A stretch of DNA of 64,000 nt from Pseudomonas sp. WS 5079 (GCF_012985465.1 NZ_JAAQWN010000012.1:1-64000); one strand, 5' to 3'; positions 34,939-44,488 are shown, counted from the stretch's first letter. Numbers and translations: made by a program. The notes: generated from the sequence alone by a model not told the origin.

Positions 34939-34961
34939 GGCGCCAGAAACACCCTGGCGCC
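34939..34961. repeat. Inverted repeat after plsB
   Basis: GGCGCCAG-aaacacc-CTGGCGCC between plsB and the YbaY gene. No T-run follows on the minus strand, so it is at best a weak terminator. Confidence 0.4.
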
Positions 34962-34970
34962 CTGGTAAAT

Positions 34971-37475
34971 CTAGCGGGTTTCGTCCGGCTCGACGTCCGG
35001 CGCGGGCGCTTCGTCGTTGCGGTGCAGCGCCACCTGGCGGATCGACAGGCGAATCTCTGCGGGCAACACCCGTTTGGCGGCGCCTTCGGCCAATTCGCCG
35101 AGCAGGTCGTGGTAACTCAACTTGCCGGCTTCATCGCGGCGCAGCACATCTTGCTCGAGCAACGTCTGAATAAAATGTCGGAAAAGGCTCTTGTCGAAGA
35201 ACTCCGGGGCATTCAGGCCATGCAGGATCGACAGGCGCTGGGCCATGACCGTGCACAGGTCTTCCAGCTCTTCGGCGCTGATGCTGTTCTGGCCGCTGTT
35301 GAGCAGCAGGGAAATGGCCATGTAGAAGCGTTGCAGGGTCTGGGCAATGCTCTTGGACAGCAGGGTCAGCAGCACAAAGTTGCGCGAGCTGGGCGCCGGG
35401 CGCAGGTAGATGTTGTTTTCAAAGCGCAGCAGGCCTTGTTCTACCAAGGCTTCGAGCCACTGGTCGACCACCGCGTCGAGCTCGTCCAGGGACCAGCGGA
35501 TAAACAACTCCGATTGCAGGTACGGATACAGCGCGCGGGTATAGCGCAGGATCTGTTCGCGGCTCATGCGCGAACTGCTCTGGAAGAAGCTGGCCAACAA
35601 CGCCGGCAGGGCGAAGATATGCAGCACGTTGTTGCGGTAATAGGTCATCAGGACCGCGTTTTGCTCGTCCAGATAGAGGATTTTGCCCAGGGCATCACTC
35701 TGTTCGGACAGCAGGTGCATGTCCTTGACGTGCTTGATCAAGGCCTGGCCGTCACCCTCGGGCAACGTGGTATGGGGCGAGTAGGGCACCCGGCGCAGCA
35801 GCGCCAGGTACAGGTCCAGCACCCGGGCCATGGCCTGGTCGTCCAGGGCCAGGCGGCTGGTGGACAGTAGCGCCAACGCCACCAGGTTCACCGGGTTGAT
35901 CGCGGCGGCCTCGTTGAGGTGCTGGGCCACGCGCTCGCCGAGGCGGTTGGTGGTCTCGTTGAGCCAGGCGGGCTTGTAGTTGGGCGCCAGCTCCTGGGTA
36001 CGCCAGTCCGGTTGCTCGTGGTCGAGGAACTCCGCCAGCTTGATCGGCTCGCCGAAGTTGACCGCCACCTGGCCAAAGCGCTGCTTGAGCGCGCCAATGA
36101 CCTTGAAGATATCGAAGATCGACTCTTTCTTTTTCGTCGCCCCGCGCAATTCGCCCAGGTAGGTGCGACCTTCCAGCACCCGCTCGTAGCCGATATACAC
36201 CGGCACAAACACGATTGGCATGCGCGAGGAACGCAGGAAACTGCGCAGGGTAATCGCCAGCATCCCGGTCTTGGGCTGCAACATGCGCCCGGTCCGTGAG
36301 CGGCCGCCCTCGACGAAGTACTCCACCGGGAAGCCTTTGGTAAACAGGGTGTGCAGGTATTCGTTGAACACCGAGGTGTACAGCGGGTTGCCCTTGAACG
36401 TGCGACGCATGAAAAACGCCCCGCCCCGGCGCAGCAGGCTGCCGATCACCGGCATATTGAGGTTGATCCCGGCGGCGATGTGCGGCGGGGTCAGGCCGTT
36501 CTTGAATAGAAGGTAGGACAGCAGCAGGTAGTCGATGTGGCTGCGGTGGCAAGGCACGTAGATCACTTCGTAGCCCTGGGCGACCTTTTGCACACCTTCG
36601 ATATTGTTGACCTTGATCCCGTCGTAGATTTTGTTCCAGAACCAGCTCAGCACCACTTCGAGGAAGCGGATGGCGGTGTAGGTGTAGTCCGAGGCGATCT
36701 CATTGCCATAGCGCAGGGCCTGGGCCTTGGCTTTTTCCGGGGTGATTTTTTCCCGCTCGGCCTCGTCGAGGATCGCCTGGCGCACCAGTGGCATGTTCAC
36801 CAGGCCCTTGACCAGGTTGCGCCGGTGGGACAGGTCGGGGCCGATCACCGCGGTCTTCAGGTTGCGAAAGTGTACCCGCAGGATCCGTTGGGCCATGCGC
36901 ACCGTACGTTCGTGACCTTTATTGTGCTCGATCAATTCACGCAGGTTGATTGGCGCAGAGAATTGCACCCGGGTCTTGCGCCCCAGGATCAGGATGCTCA
37001 ACAGCCGGCGCAGGCGCCCGGTGACTGCCCAGCTGTCGGCGAACAGCAGTTTCCAGGGGCTCGACTCGCTGGCCGGCGATTGGCCCCAGAACACGCTGAC
37101 CGGGATGATCTGCGCGTTTTCTTCGGCGTGCTCGGTCAGGGTGTTGACCAGGCGCGTCAGGGTCGGCGGCGCGCCGCGCTTGTCCTGGCGGCCGAGCCAG
37201 TCCGGGTCGGGGGTCAGGTAAAAGAACGCCGCCGGCTCCATCAACGGGCCAACGGCCACTGGCAGCACCGGGCGCGGCAGGCCGGCCTTGGTGCACTCGG
37301 CATCCACCACGGCCAGTTCGGTCAGGGAGGGTGATTGCAGAACGTAGAACACCGGCCGGCTGCGGTCCAGGTTAAGGGTGAGGGACGACTGGTTGATCGT
37401 CTCCGAGCGAACCCAGAGGTACAACAGTCGGCGCAAGGTGCCAAATACCAGACGGCGGAACGGGGAGCGGGTCAT
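34971..37475 (-). CDS. plsB: Glycerol-3-phosphate acyltransferase PlsB
   Basis: An 834-residue membrane enzyme catalysing the first acylation of glycerol-3-phosphate in phospholipid synthesis. The catalytic HX4D block is PCHRSHIDYLLLSYLLF (~residue 320), followed by a GxxFxxR-type block (GGAFFMRRTF) and block III FVEGGRSRTGRML. Length is that of full-size PlsB (E. coli: 807). It begins a minus-strand series with the YbaY and DUF4197 genes. Confidence 0.95.
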   Translation of the reverse strand: MTRSPFRRLVFGTLRRLLYLWVRSETINQSSLTLNLDRSRPVFYVLQSPSLTELAVVDAECTKAGLPRPVLPVAVGPLMEPAAFFYLTPDPDWLGRQDKRGAPPTLTRLVNTLTEHAEENAQIIPVSVFWGQSPASESSPWKLLFADSWAVTGRLRRLLSILILGRKTRVQFSAPINLRELIEHNKGHERTVRMAQRILRVHFRNLKTAVIGPDLSHRRNLVKGLVNMPLVRQAILDEAEREKITPEKAKAQALRYGNEIASDYTYTAIRFLEVVLSWFWNKIYDGIKVNNIEGVQKVAQGYEVIYVPCHRSHIDYLLLSYLLFKNGLTPPHIAAGINLNMPVIGSLLRRGGAFFMRRTFKGNPLYTSVFNEYLHTLFTKGFPVEYFVEGGRSRTGRMLQPKTGMLAITLRSFLRSSRMPIVFVPVYIGYERVLEGRTYLGELRGATKKKESIFDIFKVIGALKQRFGQVAVNFGEPIKLAEFLDHEQPDWRTQELAPNYKPAWLNETTNRLGERVAQHLNEAAAINPVNLVALALLSTSRLALDDQAMARVLDLYLALLRRVPYSPHTTLPEGDGQALIKHVKDMHLLSEQSDALGKILYLDEQNAVLMTYYRNNVLHIFALPALLASFFQSSSRMSREQILRYTRALYPYLQSELFIRWSLDELDAVVDQWLEALVEQGLLRFENNIYLRPAPSSRNFVLLTLLSKSIAQTLQRFYMAISLLLNSGQNSISAEELEDLCTVMAQRLSILHGLNAPEFFDKSLFRHFIQTLLEQDVLRRDEAGKLSYHDLLGELAEGAAKRVLPAEIRLSIRQVALHRNDEAPAPDVEPDETR

Positions 37476-37654
37476 AGGCGTGCTGCTTTGAGTGGAAAAA
37501 ACCGAGCAGGCGCTCGGGCGGGTAGTGTGCCGTATTCGCCGAAAATCGGCAAAAAAGCAGCGAAGTAAAGTTGAGTTGATCGTTTTTGAGCCTGTCTTAT
37601 ACTCGGCAGTTCAATGCGACTGACTCAACAATAAAAACCAGTGGGAGCAAACAG

Positions 37655-37864
37655 ATGACAACGCGCGAAACCGGCAATGTGAAGTGGTTCAACGACGCCA
37701 AGGGCTATGGCTTTATCCAGCGGGAAGACGGCAAGGATGTGTTTGTGCACTACCGCGCCATCCGTGGTGAAGGCCACCGCTCCCTGGCCGAGGGCCAGCA
37801 GGTGGAATACGCCGTGGTGACCGGCGAGAAGGGCTTGCAGGCGGAGGATGTGGTCGGTCTTTAA
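37655..37864 (+). CDS. Cold-shock domain protein
   Basis: A 69-residue single cold-shock domain. RNP1 is KGYGFIQ (~residues 16-22) and RNP2 is KDVFVHY (~27-33). It binds single-stranded nucleic acids as an RNA chaperone. GGGAGC lies ~9 nt upstream of ATG 37655. The 179-nt gap before it probably holds its promoter and a leader, but I see no decisive boxes. Confidence 0.93.
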   Translation: MTTRETGNVKWFNDAKGYGFIQREDGKDVFVHYRAIRGEGHRSLAEGQQVEYAVVTGEKGLQAEDVVGL

Positions 37865-37893
37865 GGCAGATTTCTGCAACGCCGCTGAACCCA

Positions 37894-38092
37894 TGTGGGA
37901 GCTGGCTTGTGTGGGAGCTGGCTTGCCTGCGATACAGGCACCTCGGTCTCTCTGTCAGACCACGGTGATGCTATCGCAGGCAAGCCAGCTCCCACACAAG
38001 CCAGCTCCCACACAAGCCAGCTCCCACACAAGCCAGCTCCCACACAAACCAGCTCCCACACAAACCAGCTCCCACACAAACCAGCCCCCACA
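37894..38092. repeat. REP doublet with tandemly amplified arms
   Basis: The left arm unit TGTGGGAGCTGGCTTG occurs twice in tandem (37894-37909, 37910-37925). The right arm unit CAAGCCAGCTCCCACA occurs seven times head to tail (37981-38092, 16-bp period): four identical copies, two with CAAACC and one with CAAACCAGCCCCC. The units lie around an otherwise normal REP doublet. This is not a CRISPR: there are no spacers. Confidence 0.95.
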
Positions 38093-38106
38093 CTGACCAG
38101 GTTGGG

Positions 38107-38484
38107 TCAGGCAGTTTTCCAGGTGATCTGTTCTTCACCATCGGTGCTGATCCGAATCCAGGTGTCGGCGCTTTCTTCGCCCTCTTCCTCGACCCACGTT
38201 CCCGGCGCGCAGCGCACTTCAACGTTCAGCGCGGCAAACGCCGCACGGGCGCAGGCGATGTCGTCTTCCCACGGGGTCTGGTCGCTTTCCAGGTACAGGC
38301 TGTTCCACTTGCCCACGGCCTTGGGCAGCCAGGTCACTGGCACATTGCCGGCCTTGCACTTGTAGGTCTGGCCCTTTTGTACCCAGTCGGTACACGGACC
38401 CAGGGCGGCGCCCAGCCAGGCGGCGATGGCCTTGTGGTCGACGTCGGCGTCCTTGAGGTAAATCTCGATATCGGGTTGGCGCAT
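38107..38484 (-). CDS. Conserved hypothetical cytosolic protein
   Basis: A 125-residue acidic protein beginning MRQPDIEIYLKDADVDHKAI; GAGGAAC precedes ATG 38484. It contains several Cys (PCTDWVQKGQTYKCK, EVRCAPG) and a Trp-rich middle (GKWNSLYLESDQTPWEDD). No signal peptide or membrane segment. It lies 73 nt after rlmA on the same strand. Family not recognised, though such a gene is common in Pseudomonas. Confidence 0.7.
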   Translation of the reverse strand: MRQPDIEIYLKDADVDHKAIAAWLGAALGPCTDWVQKGQTYKCKAGNVPVTWLPKAVGKWNSLYLESDQTPWEDDIACARAAFAALNVEVRCAPGTWVEEEGEESADTWIRISTDGEEQITWKTA

Positions 38485-38557
38485 GGATGTTCCTCGTTGC
38501 GGGATTCGAAAATCCATTCGCGGATTCAGGGTGGGCGCGAACGCCCGGAAAAGTCGG

Positions 38558-39367
38558 TTATTGAAGCACGAAATAGTCGTAGCGCATCGAAACGGTGACC
38601 CGCAGCGGTTCGGCCTGCTCGATCACCTGGGCGCGGCGCTCGGCGCTGGCGCGCCAGCCGTGGGGTGTCATCGCCAGCAGATTAGCGCGGTCCTTGGGGT
38701 CGGCCAGGCTGAGCTTGAACTCCAGCACTTCGCTGTGTTGCAGGCTCATGCCGTCCGGTACCAGGGCCAGGTGCTTATCGTCGGTGTAATCGCGCACTTC
38801 GTCGTACAGGCGTTCGCGCAGCTCCATCAGGTGGCCGCTGGTCGGGCCAACCTTCATCAGGCCGCCGCCAGGGCTGAGCAGGCGCTTGGCTTCCTGCCAG
38901 TCCAGCGGGCTGAACACGCTGGCGAGGAACTGGCAACTGCCGTCGGCCAACGGCACCCGGGCCATGCTGGCGATCAGCCAGGTCAGCGTCGGGTTGCGCT
39001 TGCACGCACGCTTGACCGCTTCCTTGGAAATATCCAGGGCATAGCCATCAGCGCGCAGCAGGGCATCGGCGATTTGTGCAGTGTAATAGCCTTCGCCGCA
39101 GCCAATATCCAGCCAGCGCTGGGGTTTGCGTTCCGCCGCCAGTGCCGCCAGGCGCTTGGCCACTGGCGCGTAGTGCCCGGCGTTGAGGAAGTCGCGGCGC
39201 GCTTGCACCATGGCCAGGTTATCGCCCGGATCGCGGCTGTTCTTGTGCTGCACCGGCAACAGGTTCAGGTAACCCTGGCGGGCCCGGTCGAACCGGTGCC
39301 CGGCCGGGCATACCACGCCATGGTCCACCTCATTGAGGGGGGCGCTGCAAATGGGGCAGGCGAGCAT
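38558..39367 (-). CDS. rlmA: 23S rRNA (guanine745-N1)-methyltransferase
   Basis: A 269-residue enzyme with an N-terminal four-Cys zinc ribbon (LACPICSAPL ... GVVCPAGHRF) and a class I SAM domain (WLDIGCGEGYYTAQIADALL at ~90). The layout is RlmA/RrmA. ATG 39367 overlaps the dapE stop codon (ATGA), so translation is coupled; longer upstream frames lie inside dapE. Confidence 0.9.
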   Translation of the reverse strand: MLACPICSAPLNEVDHGVVCPAGHRFDRARQGYLNLLPVQHKNSRDPGDNLAMVQARRDFLNAGHYAPVAKRLAALAAERKPQRWLDIGCGEGYYTAQIADALLRADGYALDISKEAVKRACKRNPTLTWLIASMARVPLADGSCQFLASVFSPLDWQEAKRLLSPGGGLMKVGPTSGHLMELRERLYDEVRDYTDDKHLALVPDGMSLQHSEVLEFKLSLADPKDRANLLAMTPHGWRASAERRAQVIEQAEPLRVTVSMRYDYFVLQ

Positions 39368-40518
39368 CAGGCGAGCAACTTGATCAGGGTCTGGTAGTAG
39401 ATTTCGGTCAACACATCGAGGTCGCTGGCCAGGATACGTTCGTTGACCTGATGGATCGTCGCGTTGACCGGGCCCAGTTCCACCACTTGGGTGCCGAGGG
39501 TCGCGATAAAGCGCCCGTCGGACGTGCCGCCGCTGGTGGAGGCCTGGGTCTCGCGGCCGGTGATGGCCTTGATGCTGGCAGACACCGCATCGAGCAGCGC
39601 GCCCGGCTCGGTGAGGAACGGCAGGCCCGACAACGCCCACTCCACATGCCAGTCCAGGCCATGCTTGTCGAGAATCGCCGCGACCCGCTGCTGCAGGCCT
39701 TCGACGGTGGACTCGGTGGAGAAGCGGAAGTTGAACACCGCCGTCAGGTCACCGGGGATCACATTGGTGGCGCCAGTGCCGGAATTGAGGTTGGAAATCT
39801 GGAAACTGGTCGGCGGGAAGAAGGTGTTGCCATCATCCCAATGCTCGGCGGCCAATTCGGCCAGGGCCGGGGCGGCGAGGTGGATCGGGTTTTTCGCCAG
39901 GTGCGGGTAGGCCACATGGCCCTGCACACCGCGCACGGTCAGGGTCGCGCCGAGGGAGCCACGACGACCATTCTTCACCACGTCGCCCACCAGGGTGGTG
40001 CTCGACGGTTCGCCGACGATGCACCAGTCCAGGCGCTCCTTGCGTGCCGCCAGGCGCTCGATCACGGCCTTGGTGCCGTGGTGCGCCGGGCCTTCTTCGT
40101 CGCTGGTGATCAGGAAGGCGACCGAACCCTTGTGGTCCGGATAGTCCTTCACAAAGCGCTCGGAGGCCACCAGCATCGCGGCCAGGCTGCCTTTCATGTC
40201 GGCCGCGCCACGCCCGCACAACATGCCGTGTTCGTCGATCAATGCGTCGAACGGGTCATTCTGCCAGGCCTGCACCGGGCCGGTCGGGACCACGTCGGTA
40301 TGGCCGGCGAAGCACAGTACCGGGCCTGCATGCTTGCCGTGGGTGGCCCAGAAGTTATCCACATCTTCGATGCGCATCGGCTCAAGCGCAAAGCCGGCGT
40401 CGCCCAGGCGCTGCATCATCAGCTTCTGGCAGTCGGCGTCGATCGGCGTCACCGACGGGCGGCGGATCAAGTCGATAGCGAGTTGGAGGGTCGGCGAAAG
40501 GTCGGCGTGGGCCGTCAT
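39367..40518 (-). CDS. dapE: Succinyl-diaminopimelate desuccinylase
   Basis: A 383-residue M20-family zinc peptidase releasing succinate from N-succinyl-LL-DAP, in lysine and peptidoglycan precursor synthesis. Metal ligands and catalytic residues are visible in CFAGHTDVVPTGP, GRGAADMKGSLAAM and TSDEEGPAHHGT, with a C-terminal GTSDGRF motif. It overlaps rlmA. With dapD and dapC in this window it makes three DAP-branch genes. Confidence 0.96.
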   Translation of the reverse strand: MTAHADLSPTLQLAIDLIRRPSVTPIDADCQKLMMQRLGDAGFALEPMRIEDVDNFWATHGKHAGPVLCFAGHTDVVPTGPVQAWQNDPFDALIDEHGMLCGRGAADMKGSLAAMLVASERFVKDYPDHKGSVAFLITSDEEGPAHHGTKAVIERLAARKERLDWCIVGEPSSTTLVGDVVKNGRRGSLGATLTVRGVQGHVAYPHLAKNPIHLAAPALAELAAEHWDDGNTFFPPTSFQISNLNSGTGATNVIPGDLTAVFNFRFSTESTVEGLQQRVAAILDKHGLDWHVEWALSGLPFLTEPGALLDAVSASIKAITGRETQASTSGGTSDGRFIATLGTQVVELGPVNATIHQVNERILASDLDVLTEIYYQTLIKLLA

Positions 40519-40578
40519 GGGGGAGCTCCGAAAGCGTGTTATGGGCGCAGGACGAATTTGAACAGCGGCGCAAATCCA

Positions 40579-40669
40579 ATGTGGGAGCGGGCTTGCTCGC
40601 GATAGCGGTCTGTCAGTTACAAGTGCACTGGCTGGTTCACCGCTATCGCGAGCAAGCCCGCTCCCACAT
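40579..40669. repeat. REP doublet (REPIN)
   Basis: Arms ATGTGGGAGCGGGCTTGCTC and its complement ending GCTCCCACAT. This subtype reads GGCTTGCTCGCGAT. Confidence 0.9.
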
Positions 40670-40716
40670 AGAGCATGGCCTGAGCCAGCTCTGCAAAAGG
40701 GCCGTTATCTTATAGC

Positions 40717-40743
40717 AAAACGGCGACCAGAGGCCGCCGTTTA
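40717..40743. terminator. Terminator-like stem after ndvB
   Basis: AAAACGGCG-accagaggc-CGCCGTTT; on the minus strand it ends in a T-run reading away from ndvB. Confidence 0.75.
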
Positions 40744-40760
40744 GTGCATTGCGCAAGTTT

Positions 40761-43352
40761 TTACTCAGCGGTTGCAGGCTCCGCCACCGCTGCCGGTTTC
40801 GGCAGTGACGACAGGAACGCCATGATCAGCGCCGCTACATACGGCAGCGATTGCACCAGCAACATCACCACCCAGAAGCGCATGTCGTTGCTCGGCAGGC
40901 CCTGCACCAGGTAGATCCCCAGCGCCGCGCCCCACAGCAGCAACATGATGAACATCTCTTCCCGAGCTTCGGAAATTGCTACCCAGAAGCCGTGGTTATC
41001 CGCGTTTTTCGGTGTGCGAAAGAACGGAATACTGGTGGTGAAGAAACCATACAGCACCGCTTTGGCGATGGTGTGGGACAACGCCAGCCCGGCCAGGGCC
41101 GCGCAGAACGCATCCTTGAGGTTTACGCCAACGGCGCGGCGGTAGAGGAAGATGATCTTGCCGACCTTGAACACAAACAGCGCCAACGGCGGGATTGCGA
41201 AGATCAGCAGCGGCGGGTCGACCCGGGTCGGCACAATGATCATCGCCGCCGACCACAACAGGGCGCCGACGGTGAAGAAGATGTTCATGCCATCTGCCAC
41301 CCACGGCAACCAGCCCGCGAGGAAGTGGTAGCGCTGGCCACGGGTCAGTTCGGTGTCCTTGCCGCGCAACAGGCTGGCGGTGTGGCGCTTGATGATCTGG
41401 ATCGCGCCATAGGCCCAGCGGAACCGCTGTTTCTTGAAGTCGATAAAGGTATCGGGCATCAGGCCCTTGCCGTAGCTGGTGTGGTAGTACGCAGCCGACA
41501 GACCTTTCTCGAATACCCGTAGGCCCAGTTCGGCGTCCTCACAGATGCACCAGTCGGCCCAGCCCAGCTCTTCGAGTACCGAACGACGGGTCATGGTCAT
41601 GGTGCCATGCTGGATGATCGCGTCGCGGTCGTTGCGGGTGACCATGCCAATATGGAAGAAGCCTTTGTATTCGGCGTAGCAGAGCTTCTTGAAGGTGCTT
41701 TCGTTCTGGTCGCGGTAATCCTGGGGAGACTGCACCACGGCGATTTTCGGATCGGCGAAGTGCGGCACCATGTGCTTGAGCCAGTTGGGCGACACGCAGT
41801 AGTCCGAATCGATCACCGCGATCACTTCGGCATCCTTGGCGGTATGCGGGATCAGGTAGTTCAGTGCGCCGCCCTTGAAACCGGCCAGGGGCGCGACGTG
41901 GAAGAACTTGAAGCGCGGGCCCAGCGTCTCACAGTAGTCGCGCACCGGTTCCCACACGGCCGGGTCCTTGGTGTTGTTGTCGATGATCAGGACTTCGTAG
42001 TCCGGGTAATCGAGGGCGGCCAGGGCGTCGAGGGTCTGTTTGACCATCTCCGGTGGCTCGTTGTAGCACGGCACATGGATAGACACTTTCGGGCGGTAGT
42101 CCGAATCGCCTTCAACCGGTAGGAATTCGCGCCGGCGCTTGTGAGTCCAGACCGCTTCCGCCAGCTCATGGGCCTCGGTCAGCAGCACGATAAACACCCC
42201 GAGCGCACCGAGTGCCAGCAGGAAACCCACCGTCAGGCTGAACCAGGTGCTGTATTGCTGACTGTAGTCGTAGCCGATCCATACCAGCACCGACCCGCAC
42301 AGGAACGCGATAAAGGTCAGGAAGGTGCGGCCACGCTGGCGCAGGGCCGAGCCGTCGATCATCAGCAGGGTCAGCGACAGCAGCGCCAGCACCACCGAGC
42401 CGATGGCCAGCACTCGCCACTGCGGGATCGCCACTACCGGGCCTTCAAAGTTGAATTTCTGCTGGCGCGCGGCGTTGAACACACCCCAGTAGGCGCCGAC
42501 CGAGCCTTCGTCACTGGCTTTCCAGGGTTGGTCGAAGGCTTCGATCACGAAGTAGTTGTAGCCCTGGCGGTTCAGCTTGTTCACCAGGGTACGCAGGTAA
42601 ATGGCCTGGTCGGCCGGGGAGGCGTCCGCGCCACCGCGCATGCGACCGTTGCTCGGCCAGCCCACTTCCGACAGCAGCAGTGGTTTTTTCGGGAAGGTCT
42701 TCTTCAGATCCTTGGCCCGGTCGAGGACGAATTGCCCGGCCTGGGCCATCGGCACATGTTCCCAGTACGGCAGGACGTGCGCGGCGATCAGGTCGACATG
42801 CTTGCCCAACTGCGGGTTGTGCTCCCAGATGTGCCACTGCTCGGAGGTGGTCACCGGCACTTTGACGGCAGCGCGCACCCGGTCCAGCAGGACAATCAGC
42901 TCCTCGGGGGTGATTTCCTTGCGGAAGATCGCCTCGTTGCCGACCACCACGCGCACTACGCTGCGCGAGGTGTTGGCGATCTCGATGGCCCGCTGGATTT
43001 CGCGCTCGTTGCGCTCCAGGTCCGGGCTGATCCAGATCCCCAGGGTCACGCGCAGGCCGAACTCTTCCGCCAGCTTGGGAATATCCCCCAGGGTGCCGTC
43101 GACCGAATAGGTCCGAATGTTGTCCGTCAGCTTGCTCATGATCGCCAGGTCCTGACGCATCTGCTCGTCGCTCGGATACTGGTCTTTCTGCGGGTACTGG
43201 CCCTGCTGGAACGGCGAGTAGGAAAAGCCGGAAATCTGCTGGGGCCAGTTGGGAGTAGTGACCGGGCGGTTGATCAGCGCCCAGAAACCAGTGAACAGCG
43301 CGGCAATTGCCAGCACCACCACCAGGTTGAGTCCAAATTTACGCGATGACAT
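40761..43352 (-). CDS. ndvB: Beta-glucan synthase with GH17 and GT2 domains (NdvB-like)
   Basis: A 863-residue membrane protein. After one N-terminal TM (~8-26) comes a periplasmic GH17 glucanosyltransferase-like domain with both catalytic Glu motifs (VVVGNEAIFRKE and LLLSEVGWPSNG). TMs follow, then a cytosolic GT2 domain (VSIHVPCYNEPPEM, IDSDYC, CEDAELG, QRFRW) and C-terminal TMs. P. aeruginosa NdvB (PA1163) has this architecture, lies next to dapE, and makes beta-1,3-glucans linked to biofilm tolerance. The ATG at 43352 is chosen; a TTG six codons upstream is possible. Confidence 0.9.
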   Translation of the reverse strand: MSSRKFGLNLVVVLAIAALFTGFWALINRPVTTPNWPQQISGFSYSPFQQGQYPQKDQYPSDEQMRQDLAIMSKLTDNIRTYSVDGTLGDIPKLAEEFGLRVTLGIWISPDLERNEREIQRAIEIANTSRSVVRVVVGNEAIFRKEITPEELIVLLDRVRAAVKVPVTTSEQWHIWEHNPQLGKHVDLIAAHVLPYWEHVPMAQAGQFVLDRAKDLKKTFPKKPLLLSEVGWPSNGRMRGGADASPADQAIYLRTLVNKLNRQGYNYFVIEAFDQPWKASDEGSVGAYWGVFNAARQQKFNFEGPVVAIPQWRVLAIGSVVLALLSLTLLMIDGSALRQRGRTFLTFIAFLCGSVLVWIGYDYSQQYSTWFSLTVGFLLALGALGVFIVLLTEAHELAEAVWTHKRRREFLPVEGDSDYRPKVSIHVPCYNEPPEMVKQTLDALAALDYPDYEVLIIDNNTKDPAVWEPVRDYCETLGPRFKFFHVAPLAGFKGGALNYLIPHTAKDAEVIAVIDSDYCVSPNWLKHMVPHFADPKIAVVQSPQDYRDQNESTFKKLCYAEYKGFFHIGMVTRNDRDAIIQHGTMTMTRRSVLEELGWADWCICEDAELGLRVFEKGLSAAYYHTSYGKGLMPDTFIDFKKQRFRWAYGAIQIIKRHTASLLRGKDTELTRGQRYHFLAGWLPWVADGMNIFFTVGALLWSAAMIIVPTRVDPPLLIFAIPPLALFVFKVGKIIFLYRRAVGVNLKDAFCAALAGLALSHTIAKAVLYGFFTTSIPFFRTPKNADNHGFWVAISEAREEMFIMLLLWGAALGIYLVQGLPSNDMRFWVVMLLVQSLPYVAALIMAFLSSLPKPAAVAEPATAE

Positions 43353-43528
43353 AGCTGTTTCGGGTTCCAAAGGGTGTGGAACGAATGGAGGTGTCGAACG
43401 GCGCGCATCCTACACCGGCCCTTCCCTGAGCGTACAGCAAGCCAGGAAAAACCGGGCATTGGGCAGCGAAAGCGCTGGTAAGTTCTTTACTTATAGCTTG
43501 TAGCTTAGAACTTATCGCTGCGTAGCCC

Positions 43529-43534
43529 TATAAT
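43529..43534 (+). promoter_or_regulatory. -10 element upstream of tcdA
   Basis: A perfect TATAAT at 43529-43534, 27 nt before the tcdA ATG. No convincing -35 at 17 nt (nearest TTAGAA, 18-nt spacer). Confidence 0.4.
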
Positions 43535-43560
43535 GCGCGCCGGTTTTTGGGGTAATGGTC

Positions 43561-44370
43561 ATGAGCACAGAAGATCCACGGTTTGCCGGTGTCGCCCGCC
43601 TATATGGCATTGAAGGTCTGGAACGCTTGAAAGCGGCCCATGTGGCCATCGTCGGCGTGGGCGGTGTTGGCTCGTGGGCGGCAGAAGCCATGGCCCGTTG
43701 CGGGGTGGGCGAGATTTCGCTGTTTGACCTGGACGACGTGTGCGTCAGCAACAGCAATCGCCAGTTGCATGCCCTGGACAGCACCGTGGGCAAGCCCAAG
43801 GTCGAGGTGATGGCTGGGCGCCTGCGCGCGATCAACCCCGATTGCACCGTGCACGCGGTGGCGGATTTCGTGACCCGCGACACCATGGCCGAGTACATCA
43901 CGCCGACTATCGACTGCGTGATCGACTGCATCGACGCGGTCAACGCCAAGGCAGCGCTGATCGCCTGGTGCAAGCGCCGCAAGATCCAGATCATCACCAC
44001 CGGTGGCGCTGGCGGGCAGATTGACCCGACGCTGATCCAGGTGTGCGACCTGAACCGCACGTTCAACGACCCGCTGGCCTCGAAAGTGCGCTCCACCTTG
44101 CGCCGCGACTACGGCTTCTCGCGCACCGTGACCCGTCACTACAGCGTGCCTTGTGTGTTTTCCACCGAACAGCTGCGTTATCCCAAGCCTGACGGCAGCA
44201 TCTGTTTGCAGAAGAGTTTTGTGGGCGATGGGGTGAAGCTGGACTGCGCGGGTGGGTTTGGCGCAGTGATGATGGTGACGGCGACCTTTGGCATGGTGGC
44301 GGCGACCAAGGCGGTGGACAAGATCGTGGCCGGAGTGCGCAGGCCTTCGGAGCGGGTCAAGCCTGCATAA
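43561..44370 (+). CDS. tcdA: tRNA threonylcarbamoyladenosine dehydratase
   Basis: A 269-residue E1-like enzyme that dehydrates t6A to cyclic ct6A at tRNA position 37. The nucleotide-binding GVGGVGSWAAEAMARCGVG (~30-48) and TTGGAGGQIDPT (~140) are family signatures. I choose the ATG at 43561, 8 nt after GGGG; the ATG two codons earlier is too close to it. E. coli tcdA (csdL) works with csdA and csdE, both encoded just downstream in convergent orientation here. Confidence 0.93.
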   Translation: MSTEDPRFAGVARLYGIEGLERLKAAHVAIVGVGGVGSWAAEAMARCGVGEISLFDLDDVCVSNSNRQLHALDSTVGKPKVEVMAGRLRAINPDCTVHAVADFVTRDTMAEYITPTIDCVIDCIDAVNAKAALIAWCKRRKIQIITTGGAGGQIDPTLIQVCDLNRTFNDPLASKVRSTLRRDYGFSRTVTRHYSVPCVFSTEQLRYPKPDGSICLQKSFVGDGVKLDCAGGFGAVMMVTATFGMVAATKAVDKIVAGVRRPSERVKPA

Positions 44371-44397
44371 ATATCACTGCCCTGCATCAATCAAAAA

Positions 44398-44487
44398 TGT
44401 GGGAGCGGGCTTGCTCGCGATAGCGGCAGATCAGTCGGTACATCGATTGGCTGACCCACCGCAATCGCGAGCAAGCCCGCTCCCACA
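44398..44487. repeat. REP doublet (REPIN)
   Basis: Arms TGTGGGAGCGGGCTTGCTCG and its complement ending CTCCCACA, between the convergent tcdA and csdE genes. Confidence 0.9.
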
Positions 44488-44488
44488 G

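Noticed and set aside
37894..38092. CRISPR-like array of direct repeats
   Set aside because: The 16-bp units abut with no spacers and are REP arm sequence; no cas gene nearby.
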